From positions 1 through 8,704 of the forward strand of contig CALMOO010000802.1 in the NCBI GenBank assembly GCA_937871705.1: a stretch of 8,704 nt of DNA, in the 5' to 3' direction. Within the stretch, counting starts at the first letter, position 1. Each line of letters opens with the position of its first letter. Origin of the DNA: an uncultured Hymenobacter sp. GTDB taxonomy: Bacteria > Bacteroidota > Bacteroidia > Cytophagales > Hymenobacteraceae. The position numbers and the translations under genes are program-made. Below the pieces are notes generated by a model. It had not been told where the DNA came from, searched no databases, and saw nothing but the letters and a program-made list of their open reading frames with translations. Shown in pieces: positions 1-6,758 of the stretch.

Positions 1-27
1 GTGTAGGGGTTGGGAGCAGGCACTTAC

Positions 28-2241
28 TTAGTCAAACGAGAGGTCAAACGAATCATCAAACTGGCGCCCGATGGCAGGCGGCGGCGTGGCAGTAAAGGGC
101 ACCGTGAGCCAAATGGTCACGCTCACCTTGCGGGCGTTGAGGCCGGAAAGCAGTAGGTCAGCCTTGCCCAGTTGGCCAGCCGTGCCCAGGTTCGTGGTGT
201 AGCGCGCATCGGCCGCAAGAGTAGCCAGCAGGGGTAGCTTGCCGGAAATGTCCGCCTGCACCCGCTGGGGCCGAATGCTTTGCACGTAGAGCGGCTGGCC
301 GTACACGGGCAACGCGCCAACGGGCGTATTGGCCGGTACGGGCGGGGCGGGCCCTTCCACGGTAGCCGTGCCCGCCGCCCGGCCTCGCCGCCAGTAGCGC
401 AGTTGCAGCTGCGAGCACGACACTTCGCGGTTGGCGTTCGGCAGGCGCCCCTGCAAGTCAGGCGCCAGCAGAAACAGGGCCGAGTCGGGGATGCTCTCGC
501 CGTTGAGAATGCCGGCTGGCACGTCGCCCGTGAGGCGGGCGCTACTGACGCTGAGCTTGTTGCTGCCCTGCTTTTGGTTCGTGCACCCGCCCGGCCCGTA
601 GTCAATGCTGCTCTTGTCGTAGTAGGCAAAGTCGGCTTCGTTCTCGGTGCTGGCCGCCGCCACGCTTAGTTCCTCGTAGCGGGGCAGCGACTGCACCCGG
701 TAGGAGTAGGAGGCGCTGAGTAGCGCGTCTTCAAGGGTTTGCAAATCCACGACGGCGCCCGCACCTTGCCGAGTTTCCAAGTAGGCGCGGTGCTCGAAGC
801 GCAGCCAGCCCGTAGCGGGGTCAATGAACCAGCCCGCATCGTAGAGGGCGGAGAGGTCGGAGAGGAATTGCTTTAAGCTGATAAGCAGGCGCGTGGCGGC
901 GTCGCTCGAGCCGAAGCGCTTAATATCGCAGCCCGCCGAGAGCAGCAGCCGCGGCACTTCGTTGGCTAGGCCGCTGTCGCCGGTGGCGGGGTTCACGTCG
1001 GCCGTTAGAAACTCACTAAGTAAGCCGCGCTGGTCATATGGGGGTAGCAGACTCTGGCCGCCGTAGCTGGCCGCAGTCTGACTAATCAGTGAGTAGAGGC
1101 CGTCGATGAGGGGAAAGGCCCGGTCGAAGCGGAAATTGCCGAATCTGTAATAAATCGCGTGAAAGTTCTCGTCTCCTAAACTCTCGCGCGCATTGATGCA
1201 AGCCCCACCTGGGCTCTCGTCGCTATTGGCCCCATATTCGTCAGGCCCCGTGACCGGAACCCAGTCGTCGTTATTTAACCCCACGTCAGCAGGCGTTTTG
1301 CCGCAATCGAGCGAGAGGAATTCGCCCGTACCGTAGTGGTAAATACCCCTGTCTACAGCGCCAAGCTGTGCGGTGCGTAAAAATGGGGTGCCTGAACCTG
1401 AGCCGGTGAGTTTGTAGGCCTTAAAGCCCGCAATACCTGGCTCCTTTACGTAGTCGAGGGTAGGAGTATTAACTGTACTATCGCCTTGCGCTACTCCTGA
1501 CGGAAATAAGGGGGTCCAACCGCTATCGCTACGGTCAGCAATTACATACACGGGTGGACTGCTATTCTCGACTGGGTCGCCCAGCGAATAGTTGCGTTGC
1601 CGATAGCGGAAAATAACAACTGTTACTTCTTGCTCAAAGGAAGATAAATAGTTTTTATAAATGAAGCTCTGATTGTCCCAAAATAAAGCCCATCCGTCGG
1701 TGCCTAAATAGTCGCCTTGCTCATCGCGATTAATAAGCTTAAACTCAATTTTTGTATCTCCTGCAAGGGTTGCTAATTGAGCCGATACCGTATGGCGCAC
1801 AAGAGGCGTAGCCAAAATATTCCATTCACGGTCGTAATTTTCTAAAAAACGCGTATAAGGGTCGAATAAAATTGGGGTTACGCCGACCGTGCAATTTGCT
1901 GCATTCCAATCAGTACAATCATTACATGTAAATTCTCCCCTCCACACCTCCCATGTTGCGCCAGGATAAGCACGGTGTTCAACTAGTAGGCCAATTCTTT
2001 GGCAGCGGTCGGTACTAGTCTCAATCGCATACAGTAGCTTAAAATCCGAGCCCGCAAATTTTAAAGGAGTTCCGGTCAGTTTATCCCGGTAGTAAAAGGA
2101 ACCTGCGGGGTTATCATCGGCAGGTTCACGGCTAAGCGCAAGGTCGCTGCTAAGCGTAGGATTAACAGGCACCGACACGCCAGCCACCACTAGCTTAAAG
2201 CGTACAAGTGTGGTGTCGGGAGTAGGAAGCGGAAGCGGCAC
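28..2241 (-). CDS. Large protein, probable phage tail/baseplate-associated
   Basis: Open frame of 737 codons ending in TAA. The best start is a GTG at 2241; an in-frame TGA lies two codons upstream, so the frame cannot extend further. Other GTG codons lie at residues 18, 19 and 22. No signal peptide or membrane segment is visible. The N-terminal part (about residues 60-145) holds a Trp/Cys-rich stretch, with W97 and W100, C106, C109 and C117, then a segment ending FLENYDREWNIL. Its style resembles large tail-associated proteins in Bacteroidota prophages, and the C-terminus ends in a short FDDSFDLSFD motif, which I also associate with them. I cannot name a domain with certainty. The codons for the N-terminal third are visibly more AT-rich than the GC-rich C-terminal half, suggesting a mosaic gene. 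The gene is real with high confidence; the phage role is a guess. Confidence 0.6.
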   Translation of the reverse strand: MPLPLPTPDTTLVRFKLVVAGVSVPVNPTLSSDLALSREPADDNPAGSFYYRDKLTGTPLKFAGSDFKLLYAIETSTDRCQRIGLLVEHRAYPGATWEVWRGEFTCNDCTDWNAANCTVGVTPILFDPYTRFLENYDREWNILATPLVRHTVSAQLATLAGDTKIEFKLINRDEQGDYLGTDGWALFWDNQSFIYKNYLSSFEQEVTVVIFRYRQRNYSLGDPVENSSPPVYVIADRSDSGWTPLFPSGVAQGDSTVNTPTLDYVKEPGIAGFKAYKLTGSGSGTPFLRTAQLGAVDRGIYHYGTGEFLSLDCGKTPADVGLNNDDWVPVTGPDEYGANSDESPGGACINARESLGDENFHAIYYRFGNFRFDRAFPLIDGLYSLISQTAASYGGQSLLPPYDQRGLLSEFLTADVNPATGDSGLANEVPRLLLSAGCDIKRFGSSDAATRLLISLKQFLSDLSALYDAGWFIDPATGWLRFEHRAYLETRQGAGAVVDLQTLEDALLSASYSYRVQSLPRYEELSVAAASTENEADFAYYDKSSIDYGPGGCTNQKQGSNKLSVSSARLTGDVPAGILNGESIPDSALFLLAPDLQGRLPNANREVSCSQLQLRYWRRGRAAGTATVEGPAPPVPANTPVGALPVYGQPLYVQSIRPQRVQADISGKLPLLATLAADARYTTNLGTAGQLGKADLLLSGLNARKVSVTIWLTVPFTATPPPAIGRQFDDSFDLSFD

Positions 2242-2260
2242 GACTCAAAATTGAGCCGTG
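2239..2260 (-). promoter_or_regulatory. Hairpin over the GTG start codon of the 737-residue gene
   Basis: In the minus-strand transcript, 2260-2253 (CACGGCUC) can pair with 2246-2239 (GAGUCGUG) around an AAUUUU loop. This gives eight consecutive pairs, one of them G-U (2256 with 2243). The GUG start codon (2241-2239) is the end of the 3' arm. On the plus strand the same position is an A-C mismatch, so the structure fits minus-strand RNA better. No U-run follows, so it is not a typical terminator. Translational control or an operator palindrome are both possible; function is unproven. Confidence 0.4.
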
Positions 2261-2270
2261 GGGCTAGCGG

Positions 2271-2282
2271 GCGGGAAATTAG
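2271..2282 (-). repeat. 12-base direct repeat, copy 1
   Basis: CTAATTTCCCGC on the minus strand, about 30 bases ahead of the GTG start of the 737-residue gene. An exact second copy lies at 2533-2544 in the same orientation. The identity stops at both ends of the 12 bases. It could be a shared regulatory site or chance. Confidence 0.35.
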
Positions 2283-2293
2283 GCCGGGCTGGG

Positions 2294-2461
2294 TTAGGCT
2301 TTGCTTGTCTTGTGCAGGATAAGATACACAGCTAAGTTTGCGCCAAGCACTAGCGCAGCCACTACGGCCCGCCAAGCGGGGCCTTGAATGGTGTAATACA
2401 AACAGCTAAGCAGTAAAGCTAGTAAGCTAAGAATGTGCAGTAGTATTAGGTACTTTGCCAT
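2294..2461 (-). CDS. Small two-helix membrane protein (55 residues)
   Basis: The frame is open back to 2596, but the first 45 codons of that longer version look like untranslated leader. I therefore place the start at the ATG at 2461, which directly precedes the hydrophobic part. The product has two predicted membrane helices, at about residues 4-23 and 30-50, joined by a short Tyr/Gly/Pro turn, with a basic tail (HKTSKA). An LLSC sequence ends at Cys20 and could be read as a lipobox, but a second helix soon after makes a plain membrane protein more likely. The gene sits 52 bases upstream of the large phage-like gene on the same strand, so the two may be co-transcribed. Its size and two helices would suit a holin-like or accessory membrane protein of a prophage, but nothing in the sequence proves this. 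No Shine-Dalgarno is seen. Confidence 0.5.
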   Translation of the reverse strand: MAKYLILLHILSLLALLLSCLYYTIQGPAWRAVVAALVLGANLAVYLILHKTSKA

Positions 2462-2532
2462 AGTAAGTAGAGGAACTGCTTGCTGGTCATATAGGGGGCG
2501 GGTTAAAAGCCGGTGCAGAGGCTTGGTGAGCA

Positions 2533-2544
2533 GCGGGAAATTAG
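2533..2544 (-). repeat. 12-base direct repeat, copy 2
   Basis: Exact copy of CTAATTTCCCGC, 72 bases ahead of the preferred ATG of the 55-residue membrane protein gene. It lies in the 144-base divergent intergenic region (2462-2605). No convincing Bacteroidota promoter (TTTG about 19 bases before TAnnTTTG) was found there on either strand. Confidence 0.35.
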
Positions 2545-2605
2545 TAGATTGGCAGCATGAAAGGCGCCACTCAAGCGCTCTCTTATTTACTGACATTGAA
2601 TAAAA

Positions 2606-3277
2606 ATGGAGATACTTAAGGATATACTCAACCTATTTATAGATGCTGAAAGGCGCTTCTCAACTAAAGCAGCAATATTTATTGCTATACTTATTGGGGG
2701 TATGTTAGCAAATAATATTTTTGGGTTTACTTATTATTATAATATAAGTAATAAGCTTGAAAAAATAAGTGCAATAAATCTAATATTAAAGGACAGTACT
2801 ATTACGGCTAATAATAAATTAGAACTAACTAGAATTAGGGAAGAGGTGTTGGAAAGAGTAACTATACCAGAAGCAATAGCAGATAGAGTTTCAAATGCCT
2901 ATGCTCAACTAAAAAAGACAAATCTAAATGCACATGAAGACAAAGCTGCCTCCACGCAATCAATAGCTATTGTTTCCCCAAGAAGCAGTACTTGGTTTTT
3001 GTTGTCTACAAGTGGGCTTTATATCATTCTTGTTATAGTATTATTACCTGTTGGTCTTATTGCTGTTATGCAAACGAAAGAAGCCCTGAACGGCATATTG
3101 GGCTTATTCGTAGTAGCATTTGTTATGTACGGCATTGGCGCATTTAATTACTATGTACTCAACTTGCTTCCGCAATTTGGCAATAGTTGGGCTTGGAATT
3201 ATGCGCTAAATGCAGTTATTCAAATAAGTCTTTTGGCCTTATTATCTCTAACTTATATTAGAATCAATAAAACCTAG
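2606..3277 (+). CDS. Unrecognised four-helix membrane protein
   Basis: 223 residues, ATG start, TAG stop. It is the only convincing plus-strand gene in the window. It has a hydrophobic helix at about residues 22-46. A polar, partly helical stretch rich in Lys and Glu follows (about 47-128), with a possible coiled coil near 70-105. Three further hydrophobic helices lie at about 134-155, 160-185 and 199-217. No catalytic motif is apparent, and I do not recognise the family. It is markedly AT-rich, with many ATA, AAT and TTA codons, unlike the GC-rich genes around it. With its reversed orientation, this suggests a separately acquired cargo gene. The shape (one helix, an extracytoplasmic or cytoplasmic middle, three helices) would allow a membrane-sensing or immunity role, but that is speculation. 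It runs divergently from the 55-residue gene and convergently with the lipoprotein gene. Confidence 0.7.
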   Translation: MEILKDILNLFIDAERRFSTKAAIFIAILIGGMLANNIFGFTYYYNISNKLEKISAINLILKDSTITANNKLELTRIREEVLERVTIPEAIADRVSNAYAQLKKTNLNAHEDKAASTQSIAIVSPRSSTWFLLSTSGLYIILVIVLLPVGLIAVMQTKEALNGILGLFVVAFVMYGIGAFNYYVLNLLPQFGNSWAWNYALNAVIQISLLALLSLTYIRINKT

Positions 3278-3314
3278 TTGTTTTTATAGAACAAAGCGCG
3301 CAATACTAACGGCA

Positions 3315-3647
3315 CTAATAAGCAGTGCCATCAGTATCTATAGCTAGCACGTCGCCGTTCAGGCGCGACACTAAGAAATCACTTGTTTCTAGTACCAACG
3401 CGCCCATTTTATTTTTAGCCCGATAGGTATGCCGAATGCGCACGCCCACAGTGGTAGTATCGCCCGCAGGGCCGCCTGGTATATCGCTCATAGTAAACTT
3501 GTGCGGCTCACCAAATGATACCGGCTCATAACTAGAGGGGTCGTTGGCGTTCTTTTTAACGTACTCTGTTATAAGCTTCTGCTCTTTGGTTTGGGTAGAA
3601 CAGGAGAATAGAGTAAAGGTCAATAAGGCAAGTAGTAGATGCTTCAT
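3315..3647 (-). CDS. Small lipoprotein of unknown function
   Basis: 110 residues, ATG start, TAG stop. The N-terminus is a lipoprotein signal: Met-Lys-His, a Leu-rich core, then LFSC with the lipidated Cys at residue 16. The mature part begins with a charged helix (TKEQKLITEYVKKN). It then carries NDPSSYEPVSFGEP and a beta-rich region with RIRHTYRAKNKMG and a C-terminal ISNG-like turn (LNGDVLAID). I associate this layout, a helix followed by 'NDPxSYE' and a short beta domain, with small uncharacterised Bacteroidota lipoproteins; no function is known to me. It is expected at a membrane face after lipidation. It is monocistronic: its start lies about 90 bases downstream of the terminator of the recombinase operon, and it converges with the plus-strand membrane gene across a 37-base gap. 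Confidence 0.75.
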   Translation of the reverse strand: MKHLLLALLTFTLFSCSTQTKEQKLITEYVKKNANDPSSYEPVSFGEPHKFTMSDIPGGPAGDTTTVGVRIRHTYRAKNKMGALVLETSDFLVSRLNGDVLAIDTDGTAY

Positions 3648-3737
3648 AGCACCAATATAACGGCCCGCCTAGCTCGCTAGCCGCGAATCCTGACGCGAGC
3701 GCGGGCGACAGGCTTTTAAGCGAAAGGTCAGAAGCAC

Positions 3738-3769
3738 AAAAAAGCCTCGCGCCAATTTTGCGCGAGGCT
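3738..3769 (-). terminator. Rho-independent terminator of the recombinase/GIY-YIG operon
   Basis: A perfect 10-base-pair stem is formed by 3769-3760 (AGCCTCGCGC in minus-strand reading) and 3752-3743 (GCGCGAGGCT), around a 7-base loop. On the minus strand it is followed by a run of six T (3743-3738, sharing the last stem base). It begins six bases after the TAG stop of the 441-residue gene. The tail and orientation make it a terminator for minus-strand transcription, fixing the 3' end of the five-gene operon. The remaining 3648-3737 holds no gene. Confidence 0.9.
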
Positions 3770-3774
3770 CAGTT

Positions 3775-5100
3775 CTATAGCGGAAAGATGGCTAGTATCT
3801 CTTCGCAACTTGAGAAGCATTCTGTTTCACCGCCAAATTTCCTTTTAGGCTTATAGTGAAGGTGAGCGAATGTTTCTAAAATAGATTGCTCCCATTCAAA
3901 CACAGCAGTTGCATTTGCAGATTTATGAAGAGCTAATACTTCATATTGATAGCACAAAGTGCGCGGCCCTGCAAAGCGTTTGCCTACGGAGGAAGTAGTT
4001 ACCCCAACTTTATAAAACTCCTCGCTCTCATCAAAAAGCCTCAAGAAGTAAAGGGTACACATTCGCCCTTTGGCTCTTTGTACCCAACTTAGGAGGCGCA
4101 CCTCTTCTAGTTTCTTGTCCCTACACCTACGGCAGCCCTTGCCGCTCATATGACTATCTGGTGTCTGATAAAAAGCGCCGTGGGCTAAGCAGATAATACG
4201 GACTTTCTTTTTTACAACAACGTACTCGACTTGGGAATAATCGTAGCGCGTACCGTGCACAGCTTGCGCCCGCTTAATAAAGCCACCGGTGTCTAATCTC
4301 GCGCTTTGGCCGGTAAAGTCCCGCCCACACTTATAGCAGCCAAAGGCGCCTTTTAGATGAGCTGATGCTATTTGTTCAAATGGGCCGTGGTCAGGGCAGA
4401 TAATGATGATTTTACTTTCTGACGCTACATACTTTACCCGTGAGTAGTCAAATTTGTCACCATGAGTTGCCTTAGCGAGCGCAATAAAAGATGAGGTGCT
4501 AACCGACCCAGGCCCCCGGCTGCAAAAAGTACAGCCATTACCTGTTAAGTGCGAGTGCGGGACTTGTTCAAATGGGCCGTGTTCAGGGCAAATAATGATG
4601 ATTTTGGCGCGGGCAGTTACATATTCTACTTGCGCATAATTGTACTTATAGCCGTGTATTTCGTGGGCGCGAGTTATAAAGGATTGTGTGTTTAGACTAC
4701 TACTTCCACCGCATTTGTCGCAACCATGGCCCCGCTTGTGGGCGTCAGGTGTTTGCTCAAATACCCCATGTTCTGGGCAAAGAATCTGCACCTTTGTCTT
4801 CACGTCCTTATAAGCCACCAACCCGTACCCATATTTATCTCCATGCGCGGCGCGGGCGCGAGCAAGGAAGTCAGCAAATGATTTCTGTGGAGGTGTTTCC
4901 CGCTCAACAAACCCGCATTTTTTACAACCGTGGCCAGAGAGATGAGCCGAAGCTTTTTGTTCAAAAGCGCCGTGGTCAGGGCAGATGATTTTAATTTTTT
5001 GCGGCATTGGCAAATACGCCGTCTGCGAATAGTCGTAGCGGCCCGCCCCGTGAACCGCTACAGCCTTTGCTATAAACTCTTCCTGTGTCAGCTTACGCAT
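3775..5100 (-). CDS. Five zinc-ribbon-like repeats plus GIY-YIG-like nuclease domain
   Basis: 441 residues, last gene of the operon. Five tandem modules of about 54 residues have the pattern F..A...HG.KYDYS, then CPxHG.FEQ, then H, then GC..C. Putative metal ligands are C40/H43/H53/C59/C62, C108/H111/H121/C127/C130, C171/H174/H184/C190/C193, C235/H238/H248/C255/C258 and C304/H307/H317/C323/C326. This matches the DUF723-type repeat seen in phage and nuclease proteins. The C-terminus (about 348-432) is a variant GIY-YIG domain: LYFLRL, FYKVGVT (Y363, G366), R375, E404 in FEWEQ, and GGETECF. GIY-YIG domains typically cleave DNA, with the zinc repeats presumably binding it. The start is ATG, three bases after the stop of the 117-residue gene, with no Shine-Dalgarno, so translation is probably coupled. 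Nuclease activity is inferred from the fold, not shown; a homing endonuclease, defence or element-maintenance role are all possible. Confidence 0.8.
   Translation of the reverse strand: MRKLTQEEFIAKAVAVHGAGRYDYSQTAYLPMPQKIKIICPDHGAFEQKASAHLSGHGCKKCGFVERETPPQKSFADFLARARAAHGDKYGYGLVAYKDVKTKVQILCPEHGVFEQTPDAHKRGHGCDKCGGSSSLNTQSFITRAHEIHGYKYNYAQVEYVTARAKIIIICPEHGPFEQVPHSHLTGNGCTFCSRGPGSVSTSSFIALAKATHGDKFDYSRVKYVASESKIIIICPDHGPFEQIASAHLKGAFGCYKCGRDFTGQSARLDTGGFIKRAQAVHGTRYDYSQVEYVVVKKKVRIICLAHGAFYQTPDSHMSGKGCRRCRDKKLEEVRLLSWVQRAKGRMCTLYFLRLFDESEEFYKVGVTTSSVGKRFAGPRTLCYQYEVLALHKSANATAVFEWEQSILETFAHLHYKPKRKFGGETECFSSCEEILAIFPL
4372..4413 (-). repeat. 42-base near-identical internal repeat, in zinc module 4
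   Basis: Matches 4564-4605 over 42 bases with two differences. It encodes the end of the beta strand and the CPDHGPFEQ part of module 4. The 192-base offset equals 64 codons, exactly the module spacing (C171 to C235), so it reflects module duplication. Confidence 0.8.
4564..4605 (-). repeat. 42-base near-identical internal repeat, in zinc module 3
   Basis: Partner of 4372-4413, encoding the equivalent CPEHGPFEQ part of module 3. Module 1 (around 4959-4999) carries a more diverged version of the same bases. Modules 3 and 4 thus look like the most recent duplication or a gene conversion pair. Confidence 0.8.
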
Positions 5101-5103
5101 AGC

Positions 5104-5457
5104 TCAAATATCAATGGTTTGCTTCAAAAAGAAGGCCCCCGCAGGCAAAGCCTTTAAGATTGCCGCCGCCTCCGTATAGCACTCTGTCTTGCCCGCAAAC
5201 GAAGCCACAGGCGTGTAAGAAAGGTGCTGAAAAGCCGCGTGTAACCGCTGCTCTAAGTCAAAGATTTTGCCCGCGTTATAGCTCGAATACCGGGCCAACG
5301 TGCGCCATTTATAGCACGTTTTCAGGCGGGAAAAGCGCGAGCTAAGGCAGAAAGTAACCCCCACCTTATAGAAGGCTTCCCCCTCGTTGTACACCTTAAT
5401 CACATACAGCACAGCCTTGCGGCCGTGCTGCTGTTGAATCCAAGCGGCCCGTGTCAT
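5104..5457 (-). CDS. Stand-alone GIY-YIG-like domain protein (117 residues)
   Basis: Starts at the ATG at 5457, overlapping the TGA of the upstream recombinase as ATGA. Almost the whole protein is one variant GIY-YIG domain: VLYVIKV (Y18), FYKVGVT (Y30, G33), R41, E69 in FDLEQRLHAAF, and GKTECYT at 89-95. These line up with the C-terminal domain of the next gene (FYKVGVT, FEWEQ, GETECF), so the two are paralogous domains. No DNA-binding module is attached, and it lacks the zinc repeats. It may be a domain released from, or fused into, the larger protein, or a partner that borrows its DNA-binding modules. Catalytic activity is plausible because the Tyr, Gly, Arg and Glu positions are kept, but this is inference. 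It is the fourth visible gene of the operon, between the recombinases and the zinc-repeat nuclease. Confidence 0.8.
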   Translation of the reverse strand: MTRAAWIQQQHGRKAVLYVIKVYNEGEAFYKVGVTFCLSSRFSRLKTCYKWRTLARYSSYNAGKIFDLEQRLHAAFQHLSYTPVASFAGKTECYTEAAAILKALPAGAFFLKQTIDI

Positions 5458-6758
5458 TGGTGAAGCCTGTGGGCAGGCCGTGTAGGGGCGGGTATAGGTG
5501 CCCGCAGGGGCAAGGGCGCCCCCGGTTGAAGGCTTAGCAGCGTGGAGGCTGCCACACTAAACAGTGCCCCAAACGCATCGATTACGGTCGTATCCAGCAG
5601 CTTCGCGTAGAGCTTCTGCGTAATTAATACGTTCGCGTGCCCTAGAAACTTACTCACCGCTGACAGGGTAGCGCCCCTGTTCAGCATCAGCGTACCGGCC
5701 GTTTTGCGGCCGACGTGCGAGTGCATTTTGTCTGCCTCAATTCCTGCTAGCTCGCCAAGCTCCTTTAAAAAGCGGTTGTACACTTGGTTCGTGGGCACTG
5801 GCAGCTTGTCGCCGTACGCAGCTAACAGCCGCTCGGCTTCGGGCAGCAGGGGTATTACGCACTCGTAGCCCTTGTGCATCGTGCTTTTCGCCCGCGTTAC
5901 CCGCAGGACGCGCAGCACGTTTTGCTGCCTATCCGTATGGTATTCAGCGTCGCGCAGCACGTTCAGGGCTGCCAAATCAGCATACGCTAGCCCTGTCCAG
6001 CACTGGAAGACAAAGCAGTCTCGCGCCCGCGTCAAGTAGCCCGTGGGCAAGGCTAGGCTGGTTAAGTGTGCTAGCTCCCCTTCGGTTAAAAACTTGATTT
6101 CGGCGGCTGCCTGCCCCTTGACTTGATAGAGGGTAAGCGAGTTCTTATCCAGGTATTCCCGCCGCACGCCCCATTGTAGCACTTGAAAAACGATTTGTAC
6201 CACCTTGTTAGCCGAACTACGCTTGAAGCCCTTGTCTTTCAGCAGCCAGTACAGCAGCTTGTCGGCCATGGTGTGCGTCATTTCTTCGGGCCGCAACTCG
6301 GTTAGGCGCTGCTCTTTCAGGAACTCGGCCAGGCGGTTGTAGCGCACGCGATTGTGGGCTATTGTGCCCGCGCTTAGGTCTATGCCGACCAAGCTTTGCC
6401 GCTCGACTAGAAAGGCTTCAAAAAGCCCTAGCAGGCTAAGGGTAAGCACGCCGCCCTTCTGGTAGTGCCTAGCTACGCTCTGCGCCGTTACGGGCTTCCC
6501 TTGGCGGTCAAGGTCAGCCACTATGTTTTCTAGCGCATTGTGCATTTGCAGCAAGTAGCTATTAGCCCGCCGCGCTGCCTCCGACTTCCCTAGTACCCGC
6601 CGATGGGTGCCGCCCCACTCCGCAGGGGCTACCCGTATGCCTGTGCTGAGTTCAGTGGCCTTGCCGCCGTGCGTTAGGCGGCACGAGACAGGGGCTAGCC
6701 CCTGTTTGTTTATCTTGTCTGTGCGCTGCCAGAAAATAACACCTACGTGCGTTTTCAT
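5454..6758 (-). CDS. Tyrosine recombinase, third in tandem trio
   Basis: 434 residues from the ATG at 6758; an in-frame ATG 15 bases upstream is possible. I prefer 6758 because it begins MKT like the neighbouring paralogue and makes an ATGA overlap with its stop. Domains in order: arm-type DNA-binding domain (about 1-55), SAM-like core-binding domain (about 107-200), and catalytic domain (about 220-390). Catalytic residues seen are K291 in RAKST, H348 and R351 in SHVGR, H374 in LGHA, and the nucleophile Y384. The Arg I position is Ala (A258 in TGLAYADL), a substitution known in Bacteroidota recombinases; the related IntDOT of CTnDOT also lacks Arg I. These enzymes cut and rejoin DNA at paired sites through a 3'-phosphotyrosine. 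A Pro/Ala-rich tail of about 30 residues follows the domain and differs from its paralogues. Its stop overlaps the start of the GIY-YIG gene. The DNA target is unknown; no attachment site was found. Confidence 0.9.
   Translation of the reverse strand: MKTHVGVIFWQRTDKINKQGLAPVSCRLTHGGKATELSTGIRVAPAEWGGTHRRVLGKSEAARRANSYLLQMHNALENIVADLDRQGKPVTAQSVARHYQKGGVLTLSLLGLFEAFLVERQSLVGIDLSAGTIAHNRVRYNRLAEFLKEQRLTELRPEEMTHTMADKLLYWLLKDKGFKRSSANKVVQIVFQVLQWGVRREYLDKNSLTLYQVKGQAAAEIKFLTEGELAHLTSLALPTGYLTRARDCFVFQCWTGLAYADLAALNVLRDAEYHTDRQQNVLRVLRVTRAKSTMHKGYECVIPLLPEAERLLAAYGDKLPVPTNQVYNRFLKELGELAGIEADKMHSHVGRKTAGTLMLNRGATLSAVSKFLGHANVLITQKLYAKLLDTTVIDAFGALFSVAASTLLSLQPGAPLPLRAPIPAPTRPAHRLHQ
5831..5876 (-). 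repeat. Near-identical recombinase block, copy 1
   Basis: 46 bases encoding the ECVIPLLPEAER region of the third recombinase. It differs at two positions from 7099-7144, and over its first 40 bases differs at two positions from 8418-8457. It marks the trio as nucleotide-level paralogues and offers a substrate for gene conversion. Confidence 0.75.

Noticed and set aside
280..669. Plus- and minus-strand alternative frames within the large phage-like gene
   Set aside because: They overlap a much longer frame with coherent protein composition, and their own products are Arg/Ala/Pro-rich in the manner of GC-rich shadow frames.
2462..2596. 45-codon N-terminal extension of the 55-residue membrane protein
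   Set aside because: The extension has no hydrophobic or domain character and covers what looks like the divergent intergenic region; the ATG at 2461 immediately precedes the first helix.
3278..3294. TTGTT/AACAA hairpin between the convergent genes as a bidirectional terminator
   Set aside because: Five AU-rich pairs are too weak to call, though the region may still terminate transcription.
3311..3329. GGCACT/AGTGCC hairpin over the stop codon of the lipoprotein gene as a terminator
   Set aside because: The stem is only six pairs with a seven-base loop, and no T-run follows on either strand.
3652..3659. TATATTGG as a Bacteroidota -7 promoter box for the lipoprotein gene
   Set aside because: It lies only four bases before the ATG and has no TTTG-type -33 partner at the right distance.
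3669..3680. CTAGC-TC-GCTAG palindrome as a recombinase crossover site
   Set aside because: Arms are only five bases, and CTAG-containing words are common throughout the window; no second copy with core-site structure was found.
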